From contig JAISNI010000003.1 in NCBI GenBank assembly GCA_031276295.1, positions 1 through 37,391 of the forward strand: a DNA stretch of 37,391 nt, read 5' to 3'. The translations under genes and the position numbers were made by a program. The notes below the pieces were generated by a model, which ran no database searches, had not been told where the DNA came from, and saw only the letters and a list, made by a program, of their open reading frames with translations. This stretch comes from Treponema sp. Its GTDB lineage: Bacteria > Spirochaetota > Spirochaetia > Treponematales > Breznakiellaceae. Shown here in pieces: positions 23,774-33,169 of this stretch (the first letter of the stretch is position 1; every line of letters begins with the position of its first letter).

Positions 23774-26700
23774 CTAGGTGTTGACTATCTGCTTCTCCCC
23801 GCCCGCGGCAGATGCGGGCAGGTCAAAGCGCCGGTTATGACTGCCCGCCTTGTCGATAAGACCGCCCAGATCGCCGCCCCCCTTGAAGCGCAGCACGTTC
23901 ACCATAAAGATATTGAGCTTATTCACGATATTGGGGGGGAGAAGATTGCCGTCAACCTCTACGGAAAGCATAGGATAGTTCCGGTCACGGGCCCAGGGAG
24001 TAAAGATACCTTCGATAACCCGGCCTATAAGACAAGCAAAGGGGCTGATGTTGACTATTCCCGAATAGCCGTGTTCCATCGCAGTGGCCGCAACCCCGCT
24101 CGAAACCGCAATCTCCGAGTTAAGCTCCAGATTGACAAAGTATTTCTGGGCATTCTCCATTATTCGGTGCATATCGTGAGGGGTTTCAGGGATAAGGCCC
24201 GTCGGGCCGAGTATCTTGAGCACTTTCTTTTCTATCGAATGCTTCCACCATTCTTCAATTTCAAGTTTCTTGAGATCCTTCCAGGGTTTGGAGAAGATAT
24301 GCGGGAATATTTTCCGTATGAATCCTTTGGGGTTCTGCAATTTGAGCAGTTTCTTGTAGGAATATTCCCGTACAAAGTCCAGGTAGTGTATCCATTCGGC
24401 AATACCGGAAACTTTTACCACAATGCCGCGCTCGCTTATAAGGTCGGTAAGTTCCCCTACGGCAAAGTCGTCACGGCGCACGTAGATCTCGCCTACGATG
24501 AGCACCTTGGGGCAGTCGGTAACCTTCCGTTTAAGGGGTATCTTCTTTACATCAGCGGCTACCCGCTCCAATTCCTTCCAGACGCCCTTGGGATTATGCT
24601 CCACCGCGTACATCACCTTGCGCCAGGATTTTTCGTATTCGACAAGGGCCGCGCCGGGATCGGCGGCGGTCGCCTTGAGCGATGTCTGTATGTCCTTGAG
24701 GTAGTCTGAAAGAACCAGGCCCCGCCACATCTCCTTTGTAAAATTCGGCCCAAGTTCGGCGTAGGAATTGTCCGCCGAAAGGGTGAAAATAACTACATTT
24801 TCCAGGCGCAGGTCTTTAAACAGGTTTTCATAGTACACAAAGTACTGCCCCGTCCTGCAGGGGCCTGTCGTTATAGGCACAAAGAGCAGGTAAAGTTCAT
24901 CCTTGCGGTACTTGCCGCTCGAGAAGAACTGGAGCGCGCTGCCGAGGAGCAGGTGGCTGGGCACGCATTCCTTGCCCGAAGCATGGGCGCGGGCAATCTG
25001 CACGGTTTTTGCCGTGGCAACCGGCATGGCTTCGGCCTGTATCCCCAGGCTGCGTACCGCCGCGCCTATATACTCGGTAGAGATGGCACCCATATTGGAA
25101 AGCAGCACCTTAACCCGCTTGTTGCCGCGGACCATGACCTTTTCTCCGGTTTTTTCGTTGACAATGCGGAAATCCTCTTCTTCACCCCGCGCATTCGCCC
25201 CGTACCGGAAACGCCAGCCGTTATCGTAGCGCTCGGCCTCAAGCTCGTTCTTCTTGGCGCGGTAACCGTCAATAATGTCCAGGAACGCCTCAACACGGGT
25301 ATCCACCCCCGCGTCCGCGGAATGCGAATCGAGTTCCAGTACGAGGAAGGGCTTGTGCCCCATAACCCATTTAATGTAGTGGAGGATGAAGGAATCCGGC
25401 GCGCAGGAAAAGTTGGTTATATAGGTGATGTAGACATTGTCCTCTTTTTTAAGGAGATTCGCCGCCTTCACATCCTGTTGTCCGTAGTACCAGTACATAT
25501 TGGGGAAGATATTCTCGTCCTTAAAGGGAAGAATGTCAAAGGGAATGATGGAGTAGCCCCGCGTGCTGAATTTTCGGGGGATGCCCATGTTTGCCTCCGG
25601 CGTAAAGGCATTGTAGGGCCTTCCCAGCAGTACAATCACCGGCCTGTTTGACTTGCGGGCATCCTCCAGGGCCTCTTCGCCCAGCTTCCTTACCGCCTCA
25701 ACGTAGGCGTGCTGTTTTACCAGCGCCTTTTCAAATGCCGCCCTGGTCTCCGCTTCATCAATGCCGAGTTTTTCCGACATAAGGGTAAACAGTTCCAGGG
25801 CCTTGCCCTCGCCGAACTTGAAGCTGACCACGAGGGGCAGCCACCGTTTTTTGTTTACATCGGGGAAGGCTTTCTCTATATAGTAGGGCAGGCTCTGCGT
25901 GATGGGGCAGAAGTGGGCGTGGACGTGCTCTTCGTAGCTGGGCATATCCCTAAAATGCGGCAGCAGCACATAGTCGGCGCCCTTATCCAGACAGTCCTGC
26001 ACCGCGCCGTGGGCTATCTCGGCGGGGAAGCAGTAAGTTGATTCGGAGCGCGCAACGCCGGCGTGGGCTACTTCCGTGGAGAGGAAGGTACTGATCCCCA
26101 GTTCGTAGAAGAACCAGCTATAGAGCGGGTACAGGGTATGGACCGAAAATGCACGGGGAATGCCCACGGTAAAATTGCGCTTTACGGGATTGACGGCCGC
26201 GCCGTCTGCATTTGGCGGTGCAGCAGCCGGGGCCGCGAATTCTTCAAAAAGCATCTTCTGGCGTTTCTCCACATAGTCAAAGATCGGCACGTCACTGATC
26301 GCCTTGCGCATATTGGTGTACTTGTTGCAGCGGCCGCCGAACATATAGGTATGGCCGTTCACCTTGAGAACCTGTATGGAGCAGCCGTTTTCACAAGCCT
26401 TGCAGGTAAAAACCCGCTCGTAGCCTATCTCGCGGTTTAAAAGTTCATCTATATTTACCGTCCGTTCTTCCAAAAGACCATCCGCGTGTTTACGTTTGGC
26501 AAGAAGCGCGACCCCGAAACAGCCCATAAGTTCAGGCGAAGGCGGAACCAGTATCTCCTTGTCCAGCATCATGGCAAAGGCCAGCGGTACGGCGGGATTC
26601 TTGGCAACACCGCCCTGAAGGAAGACCTTACCGCCTATGGTACGGTTCCCCACAACGCGGTTAAGGTAATTGGCAACGATAGAACAGGCTATACCCGCCG

Positions 26701-28183
26701 TAATGTTCTCGCGGCTGGCCCCCTGCTGAACGGCCTTGCGTATGTCGGAATTGATAAACGCGGAACAATGCTCGCCGAATTTGAGGGGGGCGTCGGCGTT
26801 CAGGGCTATAGGGCCTATGTCTTTGGCCGAATGTATGGAAAGATCGCCGGATGCCGATTCCTCCAGGAAGGAACCGGTACCCGCGGAACAGGCTTCGTTC
26901 ATGGCATAGTCTATGGGCACTCCGTTTTTAAGGAGCACGTACTTTGCGTCCTGGCCCCCAATCTCGAATATCGTCTCCACCCCGTGATCAAAGTAGGTGG
27001 TTCCTACGGAATGGGCTATGATCTCGTTGTAAACACCGGGCGTTTCCAGAAACACGCCGAGTATCTCCCGCGAGGAGCCGGTAGTAGCCGCAAGCCGTAT
27101 GTCAACCTTTTTGTCTCCCGGCGCGGACGCGGTATCGGAGGCTATCTTGTCCCGTATGATCCCCAGACATTCCTTGAGGGCCTTGACCGGATCGCCGTGG
27201 GTACGGCCGTAATGGCTTGCCGCAACCTCGTCGGTTTCCGCGTCCACAAGGCATACCTTAGTCGTGGTAGAACCGCCGTCAACGCCCAGTATATACGTCC
27301 TCCCCGGCATCACCTTTCCCTCGGGTTTATCAAAAAACTTTACCTTGTCCTTCCAGTTCTTCAGAGCATCCAGGGTGCCGAAACGTATCTCGTTTGGTTT
27401 GAGGAGTCTGTCTGTTTCCGGCAGCGGGCTTCCCGATTTGAGGGCCAGCACCGCCGCCCCCAGGGCTTCAAAAACGGCGGCGGTTTCAGGAATGATAAAT
27501 TCAATCTGCGGGGCTTTTTCACGTATAAAACGGATGATATGGCGGTTTAAGGTGATTCCGCCGGTCAAAACAACCCGTCCGCTTGTAACCTTGGCCCTTT
27601 TCAAAAAGTCTATAACCTTAACCGCCATGACATCGGACAGGGACAGGACTATATCGTCCTTGGTCGCTTCCCGCTTGTTCAGCCTGTGCGTACAATCGCT
27701 CTTCATAAACACCGAACAGCGGGTGGAAAGGGGATAGACCTTGGCCGTATCAGGAACCCCGTCAATATCCTTCAGCGTCATATCCATACGGGCAAGCTGC
27801 TGTTTGAGGAATTCCCCCGTACCCGATGCGCACTTATTACCGGAAAAATTATTGACGATTTTACCGTTTTTATCCAGGGAATAGACAATAAGGTCCTCCC
27901 CGCCCATACTTACAACCGCGTCCGCTTTAAGGTCAAGGGTCCGCAGGCTTGCCTCTACGCACAAAGGCTCCAGCGTACCTGCCGCGTCGAACATAAAGCG
28001 GCCTTCATTCCCCGTAATCAGGGTCGGCGTTCCCGGCGGAACCTTTCCCTCGCCAAGCAGCTTCCTCACCGCCGCGCTGAAATCGCCCTCATGGGGAACG
28101 GCGGCATACCATAACGCTTTACCTTCATCGGCCAATACCATCTTCAAGCTGGTAGAACCGATATTTATTCCTAACGACTGCAT
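23774..28183 (-). CDS. Giant BadF/HgdC-type acyl-CoA dehydratase activase-related protein (double ATPase plus dehydratase-like domains)
   Basis: This 1469-residue protein fuses two ASKHA-fold activase domains (about 1-260 and 295-565) to a long C-terminal part that resembles HgdB/DUF2229 proteins. Domain 1 begins GINIGSTSLK, with Asn in place of the usual phosphate-loop Asp. Domain 2 has canonical GVDGGSTTTK. Each keeps the two cysteines that in HgdC hold a dimer-bridging [4Fe-4S] cluster: C118 (NKCASGTG) and C156, and C432 (EACSAGTG) and C473. A further Cys group, C594, C597, C601 and C619, follows. Activases use ATP to drive low-potential electron transfer to a partner enzyme, and large fused versions are linked to double-cubane-cluster reductases. 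The real substrate is unknown. ATG 28183 has GAGGTAG upstream. Confidence 0.88.
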   Translation of the reverse strand: MQSLGINIGSTSLKMVLADEGKALWYAAVPHEGDFSAAVRKLLGEGKVPPGTPTLITGNEGRFMFDAAGTLEPLCVEASLRTLDLKADAVVSMGGEDLIVYSLDKNGKIVNNFSGNKCASGTGEFLKQQLARMDMTLKDIDGVPDTAKVYPLSTRCSVFMKSDCTHRLNKREATKDDIVLSLSDVMAVKVIDFLKRAKVTSGRVVLTGGITLNRHIIRFIREKAPQIEFIIPETAAVFEALGAAVLALKSGSPLPETDRLLKPNEIRFGTLDALKNWKDKVKFFDKPEGKVMPGRTYILGVDGGSTTTKVCLVDAETDEVAASHYGRTHGDPVKALKECLGIIRDKIASDTASAPGDKKVDIRLAATTGSSREILGVFLETPGVYNEIIAHSVGTTYFDHGVETIFEIGGQDAKYVLLKNGVPIDYAMNEACSAGTGSFLEESASGDLSIHSAKDIGPIALNADAPLKFGEHCSAFINSDIRKAVQQGASRENITAGIACSIVANYLNRVVGNRTIGGKVFLQGGVAKNPAVPLAFAMMLDKEILVPPSPELMGCFGVALLAKRKHADGLLEERTVNIDELLNREIGYERVFTCKACENGCSIQVLKVNGHTYMFGGRCNKYTNMRKAISDVPIFDYVEKRQKMLFEEFAAPAAAPPNADGAAVNPVKRNFTVGIPRAFSVHTLYPLYSWFFYELGISTFLSTEVAHAGVARSESTYCFPAEIAHGAVQDCLDKGADYVLLPHFRDMPSYEEHVHAHFCPITQSLPYYIEKAFPDVNKKRWLPLVVSFKFGEGKALELFTLMSEKLGIDEAETRAAFEKALVKQHAYVEAVRKLGEEALEDARKSNRPVIVLLGRPYNAFTPEANMGIPRKFSTRGYSIIPFDILPFKDENIFPNMYWYYGQQDVKAANLLKKEDNVYITYITNFSCAPDSFILHYIKWVMGHKPFLVLELDSHSADAGVDTRVEAFLDIIDGYRAKKNELEAERYDNGWRFRYGANARGEEEDFRIVNEKTGEKVMVRGNKRVKVLLSNMGAISTEYIGAAVRSLGIQAEAMPVATAKTVQIARAHASGKECVPSHLLLGSALQFFSSGKYRKDELYLLFVPITTGPCRTGQYFVYYENLFKDLRLENVVIFTLSADNSYAELGPNFTKEMWRGLVLSDYLKDIQTSLKATAADPGAALVEYEKSWRKVMYAVEHNPKGVWKELERVAADVKKIPLKRKVTDCPKVLIVGEIYVRRDDFAVGELTDLISERGIVVKVSGIAEWIHYLDFVREYSYKKLLKLQNPKGFIRKIFPHIFSKPWKDLKKLEIEEWWKHSIEKKVLKILGPTGLIPETPHDMHRIMENAQKYFVNLELNSEIAVSSGVAATAMEHGYSGIVNISPFACLIGRVIEGIFTPWARDRNYPMLSVEVDGNLLPPNIVNKLNIFMVNVLRFKGGGDLGGLIDKAGSHNRRFDLPASAAGGEKQIVNT

Positions 28184-28224
28184 ACTACCTCTTACAAACA
28201 AATAATATACTAAATTACATAACT

Positions 28225-28230
28225 ATTATA
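28225..28230 (-). promoter_or_regulatory. Possible -10 box upstream of the activase gene
   Basis: A perfect minus-strand TATAAT lies about 42 nt before the activase start, in an AT-rich stretch (28184-28260). No good -35 box is visible at the standard distance. Confidence 0.35.
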
Positions 28231-28365
28231 CAAGAGATTATGTTATTAATTATTGAATAAGGCAAGCCTGCAAAAATGAGTATAACTGAATCCTTTGCAA
28301 AGGGGAACGGAGGCCGTCAACGCGGGCTGCCGTGAATTTTGCGTGATCCGTGCAGCCGGACATTT

Positions 28366-28770
28366 TTATGGAAAAATCGTTTTTAAGTCTATCTCCAGGC
28401 CCGGCAGCACCGAAACCGGCGCCTTGTCCGATGTATATTCCGCCGGTTCGTCTTCCGGATCAACGATGCCGTAGGCTCCGGCTATGAATCGGCCCCGGTC
28501 AAGGGTATAAACCTGTACGGAAGGCGCATCGGGATCCACAATCCAATATTCCCGTACCCCCGCCTCAAGGTAACGGTTGAATTTAAGAAACCTGTCCTTT
28601 TGAGCGGTGGAGGGGGACAGGATTTCGATGACCATGTCGGGGGCTCCGTTACAGCCCCTTTCGTCCAGTTTGGAAAAATCACAAACAACCACGATGTCCG
28701 GTTCCACCACCATATCGTCGCTGCGGTCGTCTTTGGGATAAAGCCGGACCCCAAAGGGGGCGGTAAACAC
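28366..28770 (-). pseudogene. Uma2-family (DUF820, PD-(D/E)XK-like) protein, N-terminally truncated
   Basis: The frame encodes 134 residues of the Uma2 restriction-endonuclease-like family. EPDIVVVCD is followed by APDMVIEILSPSTAQKDR, then KFNRYLEAGVREYWIVDP, so the PD...E-x-K core is kept. Full members have about 180-190 residues, and about 50 N-terminal residues are missing. Upstream of the GTG at 28770 the homology continues (KKILKGKPCCEVFTAPF) to a stop at 28827-28825. Homology-like sequence SVNIII then appears in another frame, suggesting a 1-nt frameshift before the end of the neighbouring gene. It is probably a decaying gene, although a short product is possible. Confidence 0.65.
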
Positions 28771-28842
28771 CTCACAACAGGGCTTCCCCTTCAGAATTTT
28801 TTTTATTTGATAATGATATTCACGCTAACGGTATATCCCGCC

Positions 28843-30270
28843 TTACCCGCCTGCCGGGGCACAGGCGGCCTCCCATATCTCAGGCCATGCGCGGAGTAAT
28901 TCCCCGATGCGGGCAAGGTAATGTCTGAACTCGGCTTCCCCCTTTTCCCCAAAATCTTGAAATTCGGCGGGCGCCCAGGGGCGGAGGGAAGACTTGGATT
29001 TCTCGATGTTTCCGATCCGTTCCCAGACATCCTCCGCCCAGAAGGAAGGCTTTTCCCTCGATATTTTGAGGTTCTTCCCAAACTGATGGATTTTAAGGTC
29101 GCACAATACAAGACAGCCGTCCAGCAGGTAATCCCGCCATTCGGCTTCCGGCATGGATGCAAGTTTGCCCAAACCTTCTCCCAAACTGACCAGAATATCT
29201 TGGGGGCTCTTGCCCTCCAGGTTCCGGCGTATGTCCTGCACGGTCCAGAGTATAATCTGATCGAGAGACGTATCGGAAGAATCGGCCTCCGTGAACGGGC
29301 TGCGGGGGGAGGTGTCGTATTCCGCGGCAAAGGGAAGATGGCCTATGGGGGAATTGCCGTACATACAGCGGATCATATACGCCCAGATACCGTCCTCGTT
29401 TTGGGTATGGGGAAGAAAGGGCGGAAGGATGGAAGAAGAATCGTACCCCATAAGGGAGCCGGTAAAAAAGGGATAGGCCTCAAGGCTCAGTTCCGGCGCG
29501 AGGAGAAGGGCGCGGGGGCGCTCCATAGCTTCGGCATATTCCCTGCGGTTCTTCCACATAAGGGAACGGAGGCCGTACTCAAAGCTGAGCGGGGCAAAAC
29601 GCGATAAATACCAGCGCTCCCCGCAGATTCCCGCCGCGGCTATGCGGACAGGCCCCGAAAGTTCGGCGGCATCCGATCCCGCTTCCGGGTAAAAGCCCAG
29701 TTCCCGGGGATTCTTGCCCAGTACGTGTTCAAATTCATGAAAGATATTCCCGGTCCACTCTTTAAGCCGGCGCTTCTTAAAATGCCGCCATCTTTCATCG
29801 GGGAAGGCAAAACATGCCGCTCCCCCCATACCTTCGCGCAGCCCGGTGATGTACTCGGGGTCCTGAAAAGAATGGAACCGGAAGCGTATGTTGTCATCGG
29901 CCGAAACGACTTTGGAACCCGCAAAACGGAGGAGGACGGCATTCCGGTTGCATCCGGACGCGTGTATCCAGCCGGCGCCGCCGTAAAGGGCAAAGCGTAA
30001 CATACCGTCCGTTCCGTTCATCCTATCCGCAAGGGAACGGACAAACGCTTCTCTTTCGGCGTACCCTCTAAGCTCCAGATCAAGGCCGTATTCACTGTTC
30101 AGCCGGTCAACCAGCGCCCTGGTATCCGCTCCGCCTTCATTTTCCGGCGCATCGTCAAAGACCGCAACGGGATGGGCTTCCGCTCCGCCCGCTCCCCCGG
30201 CAAAACTTCGCAGAAGGCTCTCAAGAGACCGGGTGCGCTTGTAAGTGGGAATAACAAGAGGAATGTTCAT
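28843..30270 (-). CDS. Glycosyltransferase-like protein (GT-A type N-terminus) of unknown specificity
   Basis: This 475-residue cytoplasmic protein starts with IPLVIPTYKRTRSLESLL, the typical first strand and helix of family-2-like glycosyltransferases. ASGCNRNAVLLRFAGSKVVSADDNIRF follows, where DDN at 125-127 is the likely metal/nucleotide-sugar (DxD) motif. The remaining 300 residues, rich in Trp, Arg and Glu, do not match a family that I recognise. They include an internal segment about settling on acceptors only by inference. The gene stands alone between the truncated Uma2 gene and a divergent gene at 30476. No clear ribosome-binding site precedes ATG 30270. It could modify a surface polysaccharide or a protein. 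Confidence 0.65.
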   Translation of the reverse strand: MNIPLVIPTYKRTRSLESLLRSFAGGAGGAEAHPVAVFDDAPENEGGADTRALVDRLNSEYGLDLELRGYAEREAFVRSLADRMNGTDGMLRFALYGGAGWIHASGCNRNAVLLRFAGSKVVSADDNIRFRFHSFQDPEYITGLREGMGGAACFAFPDERWRHFKKRRLKEWTGNIFHEFEHVLGKNPRELGFYPEAGSDAAELSGPVRIAAAGICGERWYLSRFAPLSFEYGLRSLMWKNRREYAEAMERPRALLLAPELSLEAYPFFTGSLMGYDSSSILPPFLPHTQNEDGIWAYMIRCMYGNSPIGHLPFAAEYDTSPRSPFTEADSSDTSLDQIILWTVQDIRRNLEGKSPQDILVSLGEGLGKLASMPEAEWRDYLLDGCLVLCDLKIHQFGKNLKISREKPSFWAEDVWERIGNIEKSKSSLRPWAPAEFQDFGEKGEAEFRHYLARIGELLRAWPEIWEAACAPAGG

Positions 30271-30475
30271 TATCTATAATATCGGAAAAAACAGCCGGAT
30301 GGTATATTCCCGGAAATAATCAAAAAGCTCAAAAATTTTCGTCCCCGAATGATTATATTTGTCTATAATTATATGTTAAATTTGTAAATGAGGATCCAAA
30401 AATTGTTGTTTTTAGAGGCGCTCTATGGTCATCTGTCTTGCGGAAATTTTATTTTAAGGACATAATGGGTTAAAG

Positions 30476-32569
30476 ATGACTGTCAGCCAAGAAAAAGCTC
30501 TTTACGAATTTCTCGATACTGTTCCGGGGCCTTTTACCCTGGACGATGTGGTAGGTTTTATCCGTAAGAAAGATCCCAAGCGGCTGGCCAAATTGGCTTC
30601 CGAGGCTGCTTTTTTTATAAACATTAGGAATATCGCCTTCAAATTGGGAACCAAACGCTGGATTTCCCGGCGGGGTTATTTTGAAGGCTCGTTTTTTGTG
30701 ATCACCCCGACGCGCCAGGAACTGCAAAACGGTATACTTATACCCGGACACCGTTGCGTGCCCTTTGCCAATCCTGCGTTGCTACCGCATGAATATCAAT
30801 TCTTTTGGCAGAATTCCAAGATTCCCTTCACTACATCCGAAGGCTCCCCCGAGGATTTTTACCCGTACTATAGTATTTTGGGCGAGGAATACGCGCCGCA
30901 GTACGTGGCCAGGGATAATCCTGAAAATGAATCGGCGTACAATGACGACCCTTACGCAGAACCCGCGGAAGTTTCCATTCAGACCGTGGATATGAGGAAT
31001 ATTTACCGGAAAACTTCGTTTATTCCGGGGGACAGGTTCGTCGTACAAACAAAGGACTGGAAGGACGGTGTCTTTTACATAGAAAAGGTCGGCAAGGATG
31101 AATGGCCGCAGGCTGAACTTGACGAGTGGTTTCAGGCGGCGGAAGAAGGCTTTAAGAATTCCTTTACCCTGTTGGGGCCCGGCGCTTCCACGGACGAGCA
31201 GATCGCCTTTGCCTACTGGTATGGCGGGGAGCGTATGCGGAACGTACCGGCCTATTCCCTTGAAGATTTCTTCTATGAAAAAACAGACCGCATAGAAACG
31301 ACGGCCTATGGTATAGAAAGCCGCTTCTGGTTTAGCGGCAAGGACATTCCCGACTGCAAGGGGCTCATGCTTAACCAGATGCACCCCGATATGACTGCCG
31401 TTGAAAATATCCTCTATAAAAACAGTATCCCCATCTCTGAATACGCCGTACAGGCGTATGTCCTTGATGCCTTTTACCGCAAAGATACGAATGCAAAAAG
31501 CCTCATCAAGCGTATAGTCCCTCCATGCGTGGAGATGGAAAAGTATGAGTATAACTATCTTGCCGGTTATATCAGCAGATTGCTTGTTGAATGCAAAGAA
31601 ATCTACAATGTATTTCAGGACAGGACCTTCGGCCCCATTCGGCAGCGTATCGGCGAATTGCATACGGCGGTAATAGAGCTGGCGGTACGGCTGCAGAAAA
31701 GCAACATAGACCCCGCATGGCTGCCGAAACATACCTTTATCATTCTGTCCCAGATCCAGGAACATACATCCGGACTGCTTGAGGATCTGGATACCGTTAA
31801 TGTGGATGAGGCTCCTTCGGAAGACGAGCTTGATACTATCGATAATTCTCTGGACAGTATGATAGAAACCTATGAGGATATAAAGGAATTGGTTCGGGAA
31901 ACGCTGGACAATTTCAGGCGGAGCCAACTGACAATAGTTAGACGCCGGGGTGAAGATAAAGAAACGGCGCCCGGACGGCTTATTCAGATCAATCTTGGCG
32001 GAACTAACGTTTGGCGCAGGATAGTCCTTCCCGAATCGGCCTTGCTTACGGAACTTCATACGGTTATACAGACGGTTTTCGGCTGGGAAAACAAGAACGT
32101 CTTCCAGTTCAGCCAGGAAAAATGGGGAACAGGGGAAGCCGCGGATATTGCCCCTCGTGCGGAAATTGGAGAATTGATAGGGAAGGGGATCAGCGAGCTG
32201 ATCTACGAATACGAAAATAAATGGACGGTCAGGATTCTTATCCTCTCCCGTGCCGAAACGGATTCTAAAACAGGAAAAGGGGACGCGCGGTTCTTCGCGG
32301 TGGGAACCGGCGCTTACGGCGGCCATAGCGCGCCGCCCCGTTGTGTCGCGGGGGAAGGCGCCGCGCCGCCGGAATTTATCGAGGGCCCCCTGCGTTTCCG
32401 CAGGTATCTGTCCGCGCTGGAGCGGGGGAATGAAACCGAACGGCAGACAGCCGTGCGCGTACTGGGGGTGGACTTTGATCCCGGTTCTTTTGATATGGAA
32501 CAGATAAACAGAAAACTTAATTCGGTGTATACGTTGAAAACAAGAGCCGGTAAAGAACGGCCTCAATAA
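30476..32569 (+). CDS. Fusion protein with C-terminal pRiA4b ORF-3-like (IS1096 TnpR-like) domain
   Basis: This 697-residue protein has a C-terminal domain from about residue 500 that matches the plasmid pRiA4b ORF-3-like family: LIQINLGGTNVWRRIVLP, then LLTELHTVIQTVFGW with downstream F-x-F and a late VRVLGVDFDPGSFDMEQIN. The N-terminal 190 residues (FTLDDVVGFIRKKDPKRL, RWISRRGYFEGSFFVITPT) look like a winged-helix plus beta domain that I cannot name. The centre (about 330-490) is helical and very acidic near 430-470. No signal peptide or membrane helix is present. The 11-nt gap to the EIIA gene suggests co-transcription. Function is unknown; an insertion-element origin is known only for the C-terminal domain family. 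Confidence 0.75.
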   Translation: MTVSQEKALYEFLDTVPGPFTLDDVVGFIRKKDPKRLAKLASEAAFFINIRNIAFKLGTKRWISRRGYFEGSFFVITPTRQELQNGILIPGHRCVPFANPALLPHEYQFFWQNSKIPFTTSEGSPEDFYPYYSILGEEYAPQYVARDNPENESAYNDDPYAEPAEVSIQTVDMRNIYRKTSFIPGDRFVVQTKDWKDGVFYIEKVGKDEWPQAELDEWFQAAEEGFKNSFTLLGPGASTDEQIAFAYWYGGERMRNVPAYSLEDFFYEKTDRIETTAYGIESRFWFSGKDIPDCKGLMLNQMHPDMTAVENILYKNSIPISEYAVQAYVLDAFYRKDTNAKSLIKRIVPPCVEMEKYEYNYLAGYISRLLVECKEIYNVFQDRTFGPIRQRIGELHTAVIELAVRLQKSNIDPAWLPKHTFIILSQIQEHTSGLLEDLDTVNVDEAPSEDELDTIDNSLDSMIETYEDIKELVRETLDNFRRSQLTIVRRRGEDKETAPGRLIQINLGGTNVWRRIVLPESALLTELHTVIQTVFGWENKNVFQFSQEKWGTGEAADIAPRAEIGELIGKGISELIYEYENKWTVRILILSRAETDSKTGKGDARFFAVGTGAYGGHSAPPRCVAGEGAAPPEFIEGPLRFRRYLSALERGNETERQTAVRVLGVDFDPGSFDMEQINRKLNSVYTLKTRAGKERPQ

Positions 32570-32579
32570 TGCTTTTTTT

Positions 32580-33065
32580 ATGGATGGAAAGATGAAGAAT
32601 GGCGGACTTGCTGCGCTTATCAAGCGCGGCGGAATTTACTATGGCGTTCAGGGGAGCAATCCCCAGGAGATACTTGCCAATATTATCAACGAAGCGGATA
32701 TTCCCGCATCCCTGGACAGGAACAAGCTCCTGGAAGCGGTTCTTGAGCGTGAATGTCTCATGTCTACATCGATAGGCGAAGGTATAGCTCTGCCTCATCC
32801 GCGGAATCCCCTTATTTCGGAGACCGGGGAACAGTTTGTACGCATCGCTTTTCCCCGGGATCCGCCTGATTGGAACAGTCTTGACGGTCAGCATATCCAT
32901 ACGGTATTTCTCATTGTTTCCGCGTCGGCAAAGTTGCATCTCCATACCCTCTCGGAGATCAACTACTTCTGTAGACAGAAAGAATTTACCGAACTTCTGA
33001 AAAAACATGCGCCGCAGGAAGAATTAATCGGGATGATTGCCGAAATTGAAAAAACTTGGATATAG
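32580..33065 (+). CDS. PTS EIIA type-2 domain protein (PtsN/fructose EIIA-like)
   Basis: This 161-residue cytoplasmic phosphocarrier domain has the active-site histidine H73 in IGEGIALPHPRNP, which accepts phosphate from HPr or NPr. The LLEAVLERECLMSTSIGEG lead-in and the late HLHTLSEINYFCRQKEFTELLKKHA segment fit PTS_EIIA_2. No EIIB or EIIC gene is nearby, so a regulatory PtsN-like role is more likely than sugar transport. The start is either ATG 32580 or ATG 32592; neither has a strong ribosome-binding site. It sits 104 nt before transketolase. Confidence 0.85.
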   Translation: MDGKMKNGGLAALIKRGGIYYGVQGSNPQEILANIINEADIPASLDRNKLLEAVLERECLMSTSIGEGIALPHPRNPLISETGEQFVRIAFPRDPPDWNSLDGQHIHTVFLIVSASAKLHLHTLSEINYFCRQKEFTELLKKHAPQEELIGMIAEIEKTWI

Positions 33066-33169
33066 GACATAAAGACGGCGGCATACGGCGGAAAGGCCGT
33101 AGTCCGCGGATTCGCATATAAGCATTTTAGCGGGCATAAGATCTACTAAAATTTTATAAGGAGATTACA

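Noticed and set aside
23717-24709. Long plus-strand open frames opposite the activase gene (for example 23717-24709 and 26486-27550)
   Set aside because: They are antisense shadows of a high-GC gene; only the minus-strand frame shows recognisable domains.
30388-30465. 25-codon frame (MRIQKLLFLEALYG...) just before the 697-residue gene, as a possible leader peptide
   Set aside because: No ribosome-binding site precedes it, and nothing in codon pattern or structure supports translation.
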